The notes under the pieces are model-generated. The model was not told where the DNA came from. It worked only from the letters and a program-made list of their open reading frames with translations, and did not search any database. A program made the position numbers and the translations under genes. Shown here piece after piece: positions 1 through 6,402 of a stretch of 7,236 bases of DNA (within the stretch, counting starts at the first letter, position 1; the number at the start of each line of letters is the position of its first letter). This DNA is from Bacteroidota bacterium (GTDB lineage Bacteria > Bacteroidota > Bacteroidia > Bacteroidales > VadinHA17): assembly GCA_012838685.1 (NCBI GenBank), contig DUOU01000239.1, positions 1 to 7,236 of the forward strand, written 5' to 3'.

Positions 1-1
1 T

Positions 2-64
2 ACCCGAGGAATATTAGGTTCCCGATTATTTAGTGCATTTTTCGATTCGGACTTCGAATTCTAA
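2..64 (+). CDS. possible C-terminal end of an upstream gene (partial)
   Basis: Of the three forward frames at the left edge, only this one stays open from the window start until a TAA at 62-64. It would encode about 20 residues ending in Phe-Asp-Ser-Asp-Phe-Glu-Phe. The stop lies 12 bases before the next start codon, a normal spacing for genes read in the same direction. I do not recognise the family, and 60 bases are too few to exclude chance. If real, the hydrolase downstream probably shares a transcript with this gene. Confidence 0.3.
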   Translation, partial: TRGILGSRLFSAFFDSDFEF

Positions 65-76
65 ACCATTAATAAA

Positions 77-973
77 ATGAAACTAAAAATCTTCCTTGTT
101 CTTGTTGTGTTGACGTTGGGGACATCGGCTTTTTCCCAAGTTGTGAAAGAGACCTATCAGTTCGCCATCAAAGGCAAAGATACCCTCTACGTCGATCGAA
201 TTTTCGATCCCGCCGTTGCCACATCTGAAAATCGGCCAACTATGATTTACATGTATGGCGGAGGCTGGGCCTTTGGAAACAGGGGTGGCAACTTTCAGTA
301 TTTGACCGACATTGGGGTTCAGGTGGTGTCTATCGATTACCGCAAAGCCTTGACCCGTTATGGATATTCGAACGTGATCGGGACGATGCCCGACACCATG
401 AGCTATGCCATTGATATCGCGTTGCAGGATTTGACCGACGCTATAGCCTTTGTGCTTGACAACGCCGAAGAGTGGGGCATTGACACCAAAAAGGTGATGT
501 TCTCGGGGTCGAGCGCGGGCGCTATAACAACGCTTCATGCTATTTACGACATCTGCAACCAGGGGAAGTATTCGAAGAAGTTCCCGGCCGATTTTATGCC
601 CGCGGGATATATTGCCTATGCGGGTGCCATCATCTCGGAAGAGACCGAGTTGAAATGGAACACCAAGCCCTGTCCGATGATGTTTTTCCACGGTTCGGCC
701 GACATGACCGTGCCCTTTTCGAAGCACGAAGTGAACAAGCTTACGGTGTTCGGTCCCGGGTACATTCTGGAACAACTGCATGAAATGGAGGTCCCCAATT
801 GGGTTTATATCGAAGAGGGAGCCGATCATGTGATATCGTACAAACCCTTCTCGGGCTACAATACCGCCGAGATCCAAACATTTGTGAAGAAATTCGTTAT
901 TCAGGGGCTAAAACTTGAGATGCAGACAAAGGAGAAGAACCTTGTGGCCCCATCAAAGTTGCCCGGATTTTAA
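77..973 (+). CDS. secreted alpha/beta-hydrolase (esterase/lipase-like)
   Basis: A 298-residue serine hydrolase, probably a carboxylesterase acting in the periplasm or outside the cell. Residues 1-20 form a signal peptide (Lys residues, a hydrophobic core, then Ala-Phe-Ser before Gln21). The alpha/beta-hydrolase landmarks appear in order: an oxyanion-type glycine run Y60-G61-G62-G63-W64; the nucleophile elbow G144-S145-S146-A147-G148 with S146 as nucleophile; a probable catalytic D209 in HGSAD; and a probable H251 in GADH. The length fits single-domain esterases of the BD-FAE/acetyl-esterase type. The first position of the usual HGGGW motif is Tyr instead of His. The ATG at 77 directly precedes the signal peptide; the A-rich leader has no clear Shine-Dalgarno sequence. 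The substrate cannot be read from the sequence. The ABC pair begins 36 bases downstream without an obvious terminator, so co-transcription is possible. Confidence 0.85.
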   Translation: MKLKIFLVLVVLTLGTSAFSQVVKETYQFAIKGKDTLYVDRIFDPAVATSENRPTMIYMYGGGWAFGNRGGNFQYLTDIGVQVVSIDYRKALTRYGYSNVIGTMPDTMSYAIDIALQDLTDAIAFVLDNAEEWGIDTKKVMFSGSSAGAITTLHAIYDICNQGKYSKKFPADFMPAGYIAYAGAIISEETELKWNTKPCPMMFFHGSADMTVPFSKHEVNKLTVFGPGYILEQLHEMEVPNWVYIEEGADHVISYKPFSGYNTAEIQTFVKKFVIQGLKLEMQTKEKNLVAPSKLPGF

Positions 974-1009
974 ATTATTATCCTGTAGCCATATTTTAGG
1001 ACTAGATAT

Positions 1010-2731
1010 ATGATATTACAATACGCTAAAAAATATTCCGCATTAATTGTCGGGCAACTGTTTTTCGCGACTGTTTGGATGCTTTCGCAACTCGCGATTC
1101 CACGGCTGATGGTGGATATTATCGACTACGGGATCATGGTGGGCGATATGAGCCAAGTCGTACAGCGTGGTATGCTTATGTTACTGGCAACCATCGCGAA
1201 TATTGTCTCACTGTTGATATCGATATACTTCCTAACAAGGGTAACGGCCGGTATTTCAAGGGATTTAAGGAGCGATCTGTTTGAACGAATCATCGACTGG
1301 TCCAAGCAGACCAGAGGGAGCTTCTCCAACTCTACCCTGATCACCAGAACGGTAAATGATGTGAAGCAGGTGTCGATACTTATCGATATGTCGTTGCGCA
1401 AGATTTACACCCTGACCATCACGGTAATAGGCGCGGTGATTATCTCATTTTCCATCGATGTAAAAATGGCATCGATCATCTTGGTCATTATCCCGATTAT
1501 CTTTATCCTCGCGCTCAGGCTAACCTCAAAGGCCCTTCCGAAATATAGCCGCATTCGTGAGGCGATTGACCGAATGAACCAACGTTTCAGAGAAAACGTG
1601 ACGGGAATTCGCGTGGTGAAAGCTTTTAATAAGTCCGATTACGAGACTAAAATGTTCCAAGAGGCGACGAAAGAGGCGTGCCAGGCGAACGTACAGGCGG
1701 AATCGACCATGATGCTGTTAAGCCCTCTTGTCCTGCTTTTCACCAACATTTTAATCCTTATCCTGCTCTACCTAGGAGGTGTACGGGCCGTACTGGGAAC
1801 TATCACGGTGGGTGCCCTGATCGGTTTGATTGAATACGCCATCATGGCCCTCAACAACATCCAGCAATTCGCATCTATTATCACCATCTTTCCGCGCTCG
1901 AAAGTATCCATCGACAGGATCCAGGAGATTCTGTCGACAGATGAAGTCTTGCGGATAAAAGAGACAACCGCGGGATTTAAAGAAAACGTCCTGCGGTTCA
2001 ATGATGTCGATTTTTATTATCCGAATTCCAATGCGGCAGTGTTGCACGATATACATTTCGAGTTGAACAAAGGTGAAACCAAGGCGGTGATTGGTTCAAC
2101 GGGCAGCGGCAAATCGACCCTAATCCGTCTGATGATGCGGGATTATGACACATACCGGGGCCAAATCAGCTACAACGGTCAAGATATAACTAGCCTCTCC
2201 AAAACGGAGATCAACCACATCGTAACGCATATCCCCCAAACCACTTTCCTCTTCTCGGGTACCATTAGGGAAAATCTCCAAACGGGCAAAAAAGAGGCAA
2301 CAGACGATGAGATCTGGGAGGTACTGAATATGGTTCAAATGGGCGATTTCTTCCATCAAGCCGGGAAGGGGTTGGATTTCTATATCGCGCAAAATGCCGT
2401 TAACCTTTCGGGTGGCCAGAAACAACGCATCTCCATCGCCCGCGGGTTGATCAGGGAGACCGATTTTTACCTTTTTGACGACTGTTTTTCGGCCCTGGAC
2501 TACTCCACCGAGAAGAAGGTGCGGCAAGCCATCCGGAAAAAGCTGTCGGACAAAGGTGTTCTGGTGATCGCGCAACGGGTGGCAACAGTAAAAGATGCGG
2601 ATGAGATTCTTGTTATCGACAACGGGAAGATTGTTGGCAAGGGGAGCCACCGAGAACTTGAAGAGAGATGCCCGGTATACCAAGAGATCATTACCTCACA
2701 AAAGAAGATAGATAAAGGGGGAGCCAAATGA
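1010..2731 (+). CDS. ABC exporter half-transporter, degenerate-site subunit
   Basis: A 573-residue fusion of an exporter-type membrane domain and an ATPase. About six membrane helices lie near residues 10-30, 55-77, 132-149, 153-170, 236-256 and 262-283, with the typical exporter loop ENVTGIRVVKAF at 195-206. The ATPase shows Walker A G362-STGSGK368-ST, Q-loop Q410, signature L466-SGGQ470 and Walker B ending FLF-type residues then D490. Two catalytic positions are altered: the residue after the Walker B Asp is D491 instead of Glu, and the switch histidine is Q522 (IAQR). The same pair of changes is known in degenerate-site subunits of heterodimeric exporters such as TM287 of TM287/288. It should therefore bind ATP poorly hydrolysed on its own side while donating an intact LSGGQ to its partner. 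AGGA at 998-1001 sits 8 bases before the ATG. Its stop overlaps the partner's start. Likely a multidrug or lipid-type exporter; the substrate is unknown. Confidence 0.92.
   Translation: MILQYAKKYSALIVGQLFFATVWMLSQLAIPRLMVDIIDYGIMVGDMSQVVQRGMLMLLATIANIVSLLISIYFLTRVTAGISRDLRSDLFERIIDWSKQTRGSFSNSTLITRTVNDVKQVSILIDMSLRKIYTLTITVIGAVIISFSIDVKMASIILVIIPIIFILALRLTSKALPKYSRIREAIDRMNQRFRENVTGIRVVKAFNKSDYETKMFQEATKEACQANVQAESTMMLLSPLVLLFTNILILILLYLGGVRAVLGTITVGALIGLIEYAIMALNNIQQFASIITIFPRSKVSIDRIQEILSTDEVLRIKETTAGFKENVLRFNDVDFYYPNSNAAVLHDIHFELNKGETKAVIGSTGSGKSTLIRLMMRDYDTYRGQISYNGQDITSLSKTEINHIVTHIPQTTFLFSGTIRENLQTGKKEATDDEIWEVLNMVQMGDFFHQAGKGLDFYIAQNAVNLSGGQKQRISIARGLIRETDFYLFDDCFSALDYSTEKKVRQAIRKKLSDKGVLVIAQRVATVKDADEILVIDNGKIVGKGSHRELEERCPVYQEIITSQKKIDKGGAK
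2714..2731 (+). promoter_or_regulatory. Shine-Dalgarno and ATGA stop/start overlap coupling the two ABC genes
   Basis: A purine run GGGGGAG (2717-2723) lies inside the last codons of the first ABC gene. It is followed by ATGATG: the TGA stop at 2729-2731 overlaps the ATG at 2728. A second in-frame ATG at 2731 has better spacing from the purine run (7 bases rather than 4), so either Met may start the protein. The arrangement suggests translational coupling and balanced synthesis of the two subunits. Confidence 0.6.
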
Positions 2732-4608
2732 TGCGAAACACTGATCAAACAAAAGATAAAAGAGACGATGGCTTGCCCGGTGTTTCAAAAGGGGTTGGCG
2801 GCGCCGGCCGTGTCGCGGGTCTGTTGGCATCAGGCAGCGCGAAAGACAGCAAGGGCACGTTTTCAAGGTTGCTCAAAAATGTGGGCCCTTTCAAATGGTT
2901 CTTTATTACCGCCATCATCCTCACTTTATTGGCTTCGGGCGCCCAAATTTTTATCCCCCGCCTGATTGGGGATATTATCAATATAATCACCTCTGTTTTC
3001 CAGAAAGATATAGGGCTCGACTGGATCGCTTTTAAAAAGGTGGCGATAATTCTCGTTCTCCTCTTTATCGTTCAGTTCTCGGCAAACTATTTTTCGAGCG
3101 TTCTGCTGATCAGGATGACGCAAAAGTTGATACGTTCCATCCGCGATCAGATGCAGGAGAAGTTGAATCGCCTCACCTTAAACTATTTTGACCGCTCCTC
3201 CACTGGTGATATGATATCGCTATTAACCAACGATCTGGACAACGTATCCAACACACTGCAAAGCGGCCTGACCAACTCTTTAACCGCCATCGTCATATTG
3301 GTGGGGGTGGCGATTATGATGTTCAATATCCATGTTACACTGGCTTTGCTCGCACTCATCGTTGTCCCTGTTTCATACCTGTTGGTCAAGTACCTGGTCA
3401 AGAAAGCGAAGCCTATATTTCAAAGGAATGCCAATTTAACCGGCCATTTCAACGGGCAGATAGAAGAGATCTACAATGGTGAGGATATTGTAAAGCATTA
3501 TAACCTGGGCAATGAGCTGAAAGAGGAGATATCCGCTTTGAACGAGAGGTTGTACGAAAGCGAATGGAAATCATCGTTTGTCTCTTTCCTTACAAGACCC
3601 GCAGGCGACCTGATTTTGAACGCGAACTACGTGTTGATCGCCATTTTAGGCGGTAAATACGTGATCAGCGGTGTCCTATCTTTGGGAGCTTTTCAGGCCT
3701 TTATCCGATACACGCAGATGTTGCGCAATCCTTTCACCCAGGTGTTGGGAATCCTCAACACCATCATGTCCGCCTTGGCTTCGGCGGAACGTATTTTCTC
3801 ATTCCTAGATGCCGAGGAGACAGTTCAAACGGGCATGGAAACCATCGATATCGGCAAAACAACCGGCGAGATCGAGTTTAATAACGTGGACTTTGGCTAT
3901 ACCGATGAACTGCTGTTCAAAAATGTCAACCTGAAAGTGAATCCCGGCGAACAGTTGGCCATTGTCGGCACAACGGGAGCGGGAAAAACGACACTGGTAA
4001 ACCTGTTGATGCGCTTCTATGAGATTGAGGGGGGCAAAATTATTTTGGACGGACATAATACGAAACGGTACCATACCGATGAGTTGAGAAAAGCCTATTC
4101 CATGGTGCTGCAGGATACCTGGCTTTTTTCCGGCACCATTCGGGAAAATATCGCCTACGGTGCCACCATTTCAAGCGAAAAAGAGCTGTGTGACGTACCG
4201 TTGGAAGAGATTAAAGCGGCGGCTAAACTGGCCCATGCCGATAGTTTTATCGAGTGCTTGCCAGATGGATATGACACGATGTTGACCGAAGGAGCGACCA
4301 ATATCAGCCAGGGTGAACGTCAATTGCTGACCATCGCCCGTGCCATGATCAAAAAAGCGCCTATCATCATTTTAGATGAGGCCACATCATCGGTCGATAC
4401 CCGTACAGAACTGTTTATACAGCACGCCATGAAAGAGTTAACATCTAATAGTACCAGTTTTGTCATTGCCCACAGGCTTTCCACTGTTCATGATGCGGAC
4501 CGTATTATAGTGATGGACAAGGGCTCTATTGTAGAGGTGGGCACACATACCGAGTTGCTTGACAGGGGTGGACGATACGCGGAGATGTACACGGCGGGGC
4601 AGTTGTAG
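2728..4608 (+). CDS. ABC exporter half-transporter, catalytic-site subunit
   Basis: A 626-residue partner of the preceding protein. After a hydrophilic Gly/Lys/Ser-rich N-terminal extension of about 45 residues come six membrane helices (about 55-78, 104-127, 181-199, 203-223, 293-310, 312-333). The ATPase follows: Walker A G414-TTGAGK420-T, Q-loop Q462, signature I526-SQGE530, Walker B with D550 and catalytic E551, D-loop SSVD, and switch H582 (IAHR). Catalytic residues are intact, but the signature has Gln in place of the first Gly of LSGGQ. That is the reverse of the first subunit, so the predicted heterodimer has one canonical site (this Walker A/B with the partner's LSGGQ) and one degenerate site. 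Glycine-rich extensions of this kind are, from memory, common in the LmrD/YheH-type branch. It most probably exports drugs, lipids or another amphipathic compound across the inner membrane; no substrate is indicated. Confidence 0.93.
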   Translation: MMRNTDQTKDKRDDGLPGVSKGVGGAGRVAGLLASGSAKDSKGTFSRLLKNVGPFKWFFITAIILTLLASGAQIFIPRLIGDIINIITSVFQKDIGLDWIAFKKVAIILVLLFIVQFSANYFSSVLLIRMTQKLIRSIRDQMQEKLNRLTLNYFDRSSTGDMISLLTNDLDNVSNTLQSGLTNSLTAIVILVGVAIMMFNIHVTLALLALIVVPVSYLLVKYLVKKAKPIFQRNANLTGHFNGQIEEIYNGEDIVKHYNLGNELKEEISALNERLYESEWKSSFVSFLTRPAGDLILNANYVLIAILGGKYVISGVLSLGAFQAFIRYTQMLRNPFTQVLGILNTIMSALASAERIFSFLDAEETVQTGMETIDIGKTTGEIEFNNVDFGYTDELLFKNVNLKVNPGEQLAIVGTTGAGKTTLVNLLMRFYEIEGGKIILDGHNTKRYHTDELRKAYSMVLQDTWLFSGTIRENIAYGATISSEKELCDVPLEEIKAAAKLAHADSFIECLPDGYDTMLTEGATNISQGERQLLTIARAMIKKAPIIILDEATSSVDTRTELFIQHAMKELTSNSTSFVIAHRLSTVHDADRIIVMDKGSIVEVGTHTELLDRGGRYAEMYTAGQL

Positions 4609-4640
4609 AAAATTTCTGAAAATAATTATAAAATAACGCC

Positions 4641-4766
4641 ATGAACAATGTTTTAGAAACCATATTGATCGCGTTTTACATATACATCTTGCTGTCCACA
4701 ATTTCAGTGATTATACTGGAAAATCGCAATCCCGTAAAACGATGCTTGACACGGACTTTATATTAA
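4641..4766 (+). pseudogene. 5' remnant of a cardiolipin synthase-like gene (or a 41-residue membrane peptide)
   Basis: The ATG at 4641 opens a 41-codon frame ending in TAA at 4764-4766. One hydrophobic helix (residues about 7-26) is followed by LENRNPVK at 26-33. A hydrophobic helix followed by ENRNPVKT(I/L)AW is the hallmark N-terminus (PLDc_N) of bacterial cardiolipin synthases, enzymes of about 480 residues with two HKD motifs. Here resemblance ends right after NPVK, and no HKD motif is encoded downstream. Adding one base would read NPVKTM before homology is lost, so both a frameshift and a break may have occurred near 4738-4745. The frame begins 32 bases after the ABC operon. I see no gene in 4767-4882, which is AT-rich. 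It could still be translated as a small single-span protein, but a truncated gene is likelier. Confidence 0.6.
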
Positions 4767-4897
4767 GATGTGATTTGTAACAAGGTGTTTTAAATTGAAA
4801 TAAAAAGAGTACTAAGTAATACTACCAATAATTGATAAAAGAGTAAAAATTGGATCAAGAATAGATATATTTACAGGAAAAAACGAATTGGACTATT

Positions 4898-5209
4898 TTG
4901 ATTATCGCGGGACTTTTTGAAGTGGTATTTGCTTCGTGTTTGGGAAAAGCCAAAACAGCGACAGGGCAAGAACTGTATTTGTGGTATGCCGGTTTTTTGG
5001 TTTCGTTGACAATAAGTATGGTTTTACTTGTCAAAGCGACACAGAGTTTGCCTATCGGGACAGCTTATGCCGTGTGGACAGGTATTGGCGCAATTGGAAC
5101 GGTTTTAGTCGGAATTTTTGTTTTCAACGAACCCGCGACATTTTCGCGGATATTTTTTTTAATAACTTTGATTGGCTCTATCATTGGATTAAGGGTAGTC
5201 TCCTATTAA
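4898..5209 (+). CDS. small multidrug resistance (SMR) family exporter, Gdx/SugE-like
   Basis: A four-helix inner-membrane transporter that should work as a dual-topology dimer driven by proton exchange. The Gdx/SugE-type signature SLPIGTAYAVWTGIG is intact, as is the membrane glutamate in GLFEVVFA. Gdx proteins export guanidinium and SugE-type members some quaternary ammonium compounds; which applies here cannot be told. The start is a puzzle. Relatives begin Met-Asn-Trp, and this frame continues upstream as Asn-Trp-Thr-Ile-Leu from 4886. The codon at the expected Met position (4883-4885) is ACG, while AGGA (4875-4878) lies only 4 bases before it. The first usual start is TTG at 4898, 19 bases from that AGGA and five codons into the first helix. 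Counting from 4883 gives 108 residues, the normal length, with the key Glu at position 13 as in SugE. Helices on that numbering: 3-21, 33-51, 58-80, 86-106. No guanidine riboswitch was evident upstream. Confidence 0.88.
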   Translation: MIIAGLFEVVFASCLGKAKTATGQELYLWYAGFLVSLTISMVLLVKATQSLPIGTAYAVWTGIGAIGTVLVGIFVFNEPATFSRIFFLITLIGSIIGLRVVSY

Positions 5210-5293
5210 TCGGCGAATATTGAGGAGCAGCGCGGCCAAATCGCCCGCAATCCCCAATATTTCGTGCAGACAGCCATCGGGGACAAGCTTTAA
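5210..5293 (+). pseudogene. possible 3' fragment of an unidentified gene
   Basis: Directly after the SMR stop, the same frame stays open for 27 codons to a TAA at 5291-5293. It reads IEEQRGQIARNPQYFVQ followed by TAIGDKL. This looks like a hydrophilic helical C-terminus, is much richer in GC than the SMR gene, and has no start codon of its own. I do not recognise the family. It overlaps the hairpin at 5216-5261, so the composition may reflect that structure rather than former coding use. Confidence 0.25.
5216..5261. other. imperfect 46-base hairpin just after the SMR stop codon
   Basis: The arms AATATTGAGGA (5216-5226) and TCCCCAATATT (5251-5261) pair at 10 of 11 positions. Inside, GCGCGGC (5230-5236) pairs with GCCCGC (5243-5248) with one bulged C and a six-base loop. 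The structure starts 7 bases after the SMR stop and lies in a GC-rich patch within AT-rich surroundings. No T-run follows, so it is not a classical intrinsic terminator. It could act as a 3' RNA-stabilising structure or be a fragment of a palindromic repeat. Confidence 0.5.
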
Positions 5294-5320
5294 AAAAGAG
5301 ACTTCCCGACAGAGAAAAGA

Positions 5321-5354
5321 TTTGGGTACTTAAACTATTATGCTGTATTTTTTG
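5321..5354 (+). promoter_or_regulatory. candidate Bacteroidota-type promoter for the lipoprotein gene
   Basis: TTTG at 5321-5324 is followed after 21 bases by TATTTTTTG (5346-5354). This resembles the Bacteroidota -33 TTTG / -7 TAnnTTTG pattern with one extra base inside the -7 box. Transcription would begin near 5361, giving a leader of roughly 67 bases before the ATG at 5428. That leader contains a short GC-rich hairpin (CCCG 5376-5379 with CGGG 5383-5386). Confidence 0.35.
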
Positions 5355-5427
5355 TATGTTGGAGGCGAAAACCAGCCCGCCGCGGGTCTCCAATGTTAGC
5401 AGTAATATTAACAAAACCAATATACCG

Positions 5428-6126
5428 ATGAATATTAGAGCAATAACTTTGGGGTTTCTACTTTCACTGATCATACCAAGTTGTGTTGTTTATCATCCAC
5501 AGACAACCGATATTCCCTTGATCAGCGAGAAAAACGATCTAAGAATAGATGCCGGCATTTCGGCGATTCCTTCAGCCCATGCGACGATTTCTTATGGATT
5601 AACCGATAAAATAGCTATTCAGGGATTTGGGAGCTTTGGAAGTTTTGGCGATGATAATAGATACTATTTTCAAGCAACTTCAGGAATTTATAATAACAGG
5701 GGAAACGGCCAGGTATTGGAACTATATGGTGGATTTGGATATGGGCATGGAGATGCTCAAACACCATTTAGAGATCCGGGAATTTTATTCGGTGACTATC
5801 AACTATATTTTGGGCAACTAAATTATGGGAAAATAGCGACCGAACAATCAATCTTTGAAATGGGATTTGGAATAAAAACAGGATATTTAAGTTCACATTT
5901 GACTGACGAAAACTATTATAGCCATACTTCGGATACCGGGCCATATGAAACCTACCATGATAAAAGTTTGTTGTTTGAGCCAGTTGGATTTGTCAGGATA
6001 GGTGGACAAAAACTAAAACTTAGCGTGAAACTGGGTGGAGCATTGATTTATAAGTTCACCAATACCGATAAGCATTTTCCGTACAGTCACATAAACCTCG
6101 GACTTGGGATAAACTATAGATTATAA
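5428..6126 (+). CDS. outer-membrane beta-barrel-like lipoprotein, unknown function
   Basis: A 232-residue protein counted from ATG 5428. The frame is open from a more distant ATG at 5356, but the later Met directly precedes a lipoprotein signal peptide: MNIR, a hydrophobic stretch, then lipobox I16-P17-S18-C19. Lipidation at C19 by the Lgt/LspA route is expected. The next residues (Val-Val-Tyr-His) are not the acidic export tag used for surface lipoproteins in Bacteroidota, so it may stay facing the periplasm. The remainder is rich in Gly and aromatic residues alternating with polar ones, as in short transmembrane beta-strands (for example ATISYGLTDKIAIQGFGSFG and the C-terminal INLGLGINYRL). 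A small barrel of about 8-10 strands anchored in the outer membrane is the best guess. Catalytic motifs are absent. Base composition is more AT-rich than the ABC operon, suggesting a different origin. No terminator is evident after its stop, where a nitroreductase fragment starts. Confidence 0.75.
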   Translation: MNIRAITLGFLLSLIIPSCVVYHPQTTDIPLISEKNDLRIDAGISAIPSAHATISYGLTDKIAIQGFGSFGSFGDDNRYYFQATSGIYNNRGNGQVLELYGGFGYGHGDAQTPFRDPGILFGDYQLYFGQLNYGKIATEQSIFEMGFGIKTGYLSSHLTDENYYSHTSDTGPYETYHDKSLLFEPVGFVRIGGQKLKLSVKLGGALIYKFTNTDKHFPYSHINLGLGINYRL

Positions 6127-6130
6127 GCCA

Positions 6131-6394
6131 AACAATGGCATAAGCGCCGAAGCCGTCGCGCATCATGCAGCGACAACGGCGATGTACGCGGCGGAATCCC
6201 TGGAATTGGGAACTTGCATGATAGGCGTAGTACATCCTTTGGTTCAATATGGAAAAAAAGCAAGAAAATTCAGGGAAAAGCATGGAACAAGGTATGCCAG
6301 CAGGAAGGAATTGTTTGTTATCTTTGGATACTCGGCCGTGAAACAGAAATAAGAAACCAAAAGGAGTTTCGCCTCAACCTCAAAGATGGATTAG
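6131..6394 (+). pseudogene. truncated 3' end of a nitroreductase-like gene with an in-frame stop
   Basis: Starting five bases after the lipoprotein stop, this frame reads like the C-terminal third of a nitroreductase-fold protein: AATTAMYAAESLELGTCMIG, then a basic stretch YGKKARKFREKHGTRY, then ELFVIFGYSAVKQK. The segment (A)xxLGLGTCxxG...KK.R..YG......FxxFGYPxxKYKR...R.F is typical of nitroreductases, notably those fused to a ferredoxin domain. An in-frame TAA at 6350-6352 interrupts the tail; reading past it continues ETKRSFASTSKMD to a TAG at 6392-6394, with spacing that fits the family's usual end. No start codon, FMN-binding N-terminus or iron-sulfur cysteine motif precedes it, because the lipoprotein gene occupies that place. 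Composition is richer in GC at its 5' end than the lipoprotein gene. It is therefore a 5'-deleted, decaying copy. It is not a duplicate of the intact nitroreductase downstream, whose C-terminus differs. Confidence 0.62.
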
Positions 6395-6402
6395 TGGAGG
6401 AA

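Noticed and set aside
83..877. Long reverse-strand open frame of 264 codons opposite the hydrolase gene
   Set aside because: The product is rich in His, Arg and Gly without domain motifs, a typical shadow of codon bias in the sense gene, which has a signal peptide and a full catalytic set.
4610..4640. Near-palindrome AGAAAATTTCT after the ABC operon as a terminator
   Set aside because: The stem is very short and AT-only in its core, with no clear T-run after it.
4746..4769. TTGACA followed by TATATT and TAAGAT, resembling a sigma-70 promoter for the SMR gene
   Set aside because: Spacers are 7 and 12 bases rather than about 17, and Bacteroidota do not use this consensus as their main promoter. 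No good TTTG / TAnnTTTG pair was found either.
5356..5427. ATG at 5356 as the start of the lipoprotein gene
   Set aside because: It would add 24 polar residues in front of the lipoprotein signal peptide and would overlap the predicted promoter; the Met at 5428 gives a normal signal peptide.
5181..5474. Reverse-strand open frame with a hydrophobic N-terminus
   Set aside because: It runs antisense across the lipoprotein signal peptide, leader and GC-rich scraps. Its hydrophobic start mirrors the signal-peptide codons, and no family motif is visible.
5200..6200. Integron-cassette idea: SMR gene plus hairpin, lipoprotein gene plus hairpin
   Set aside because: SMR genes are common cassette cargo, and hairpins follow both stops. 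But no GTTRRRY/RYYYAAC core sites frame the hairpins (GCCAAAC at 6127-6133 is only close), and the second hairpin (about 6153-6172) lies inside recognisable nitroreductase codons.
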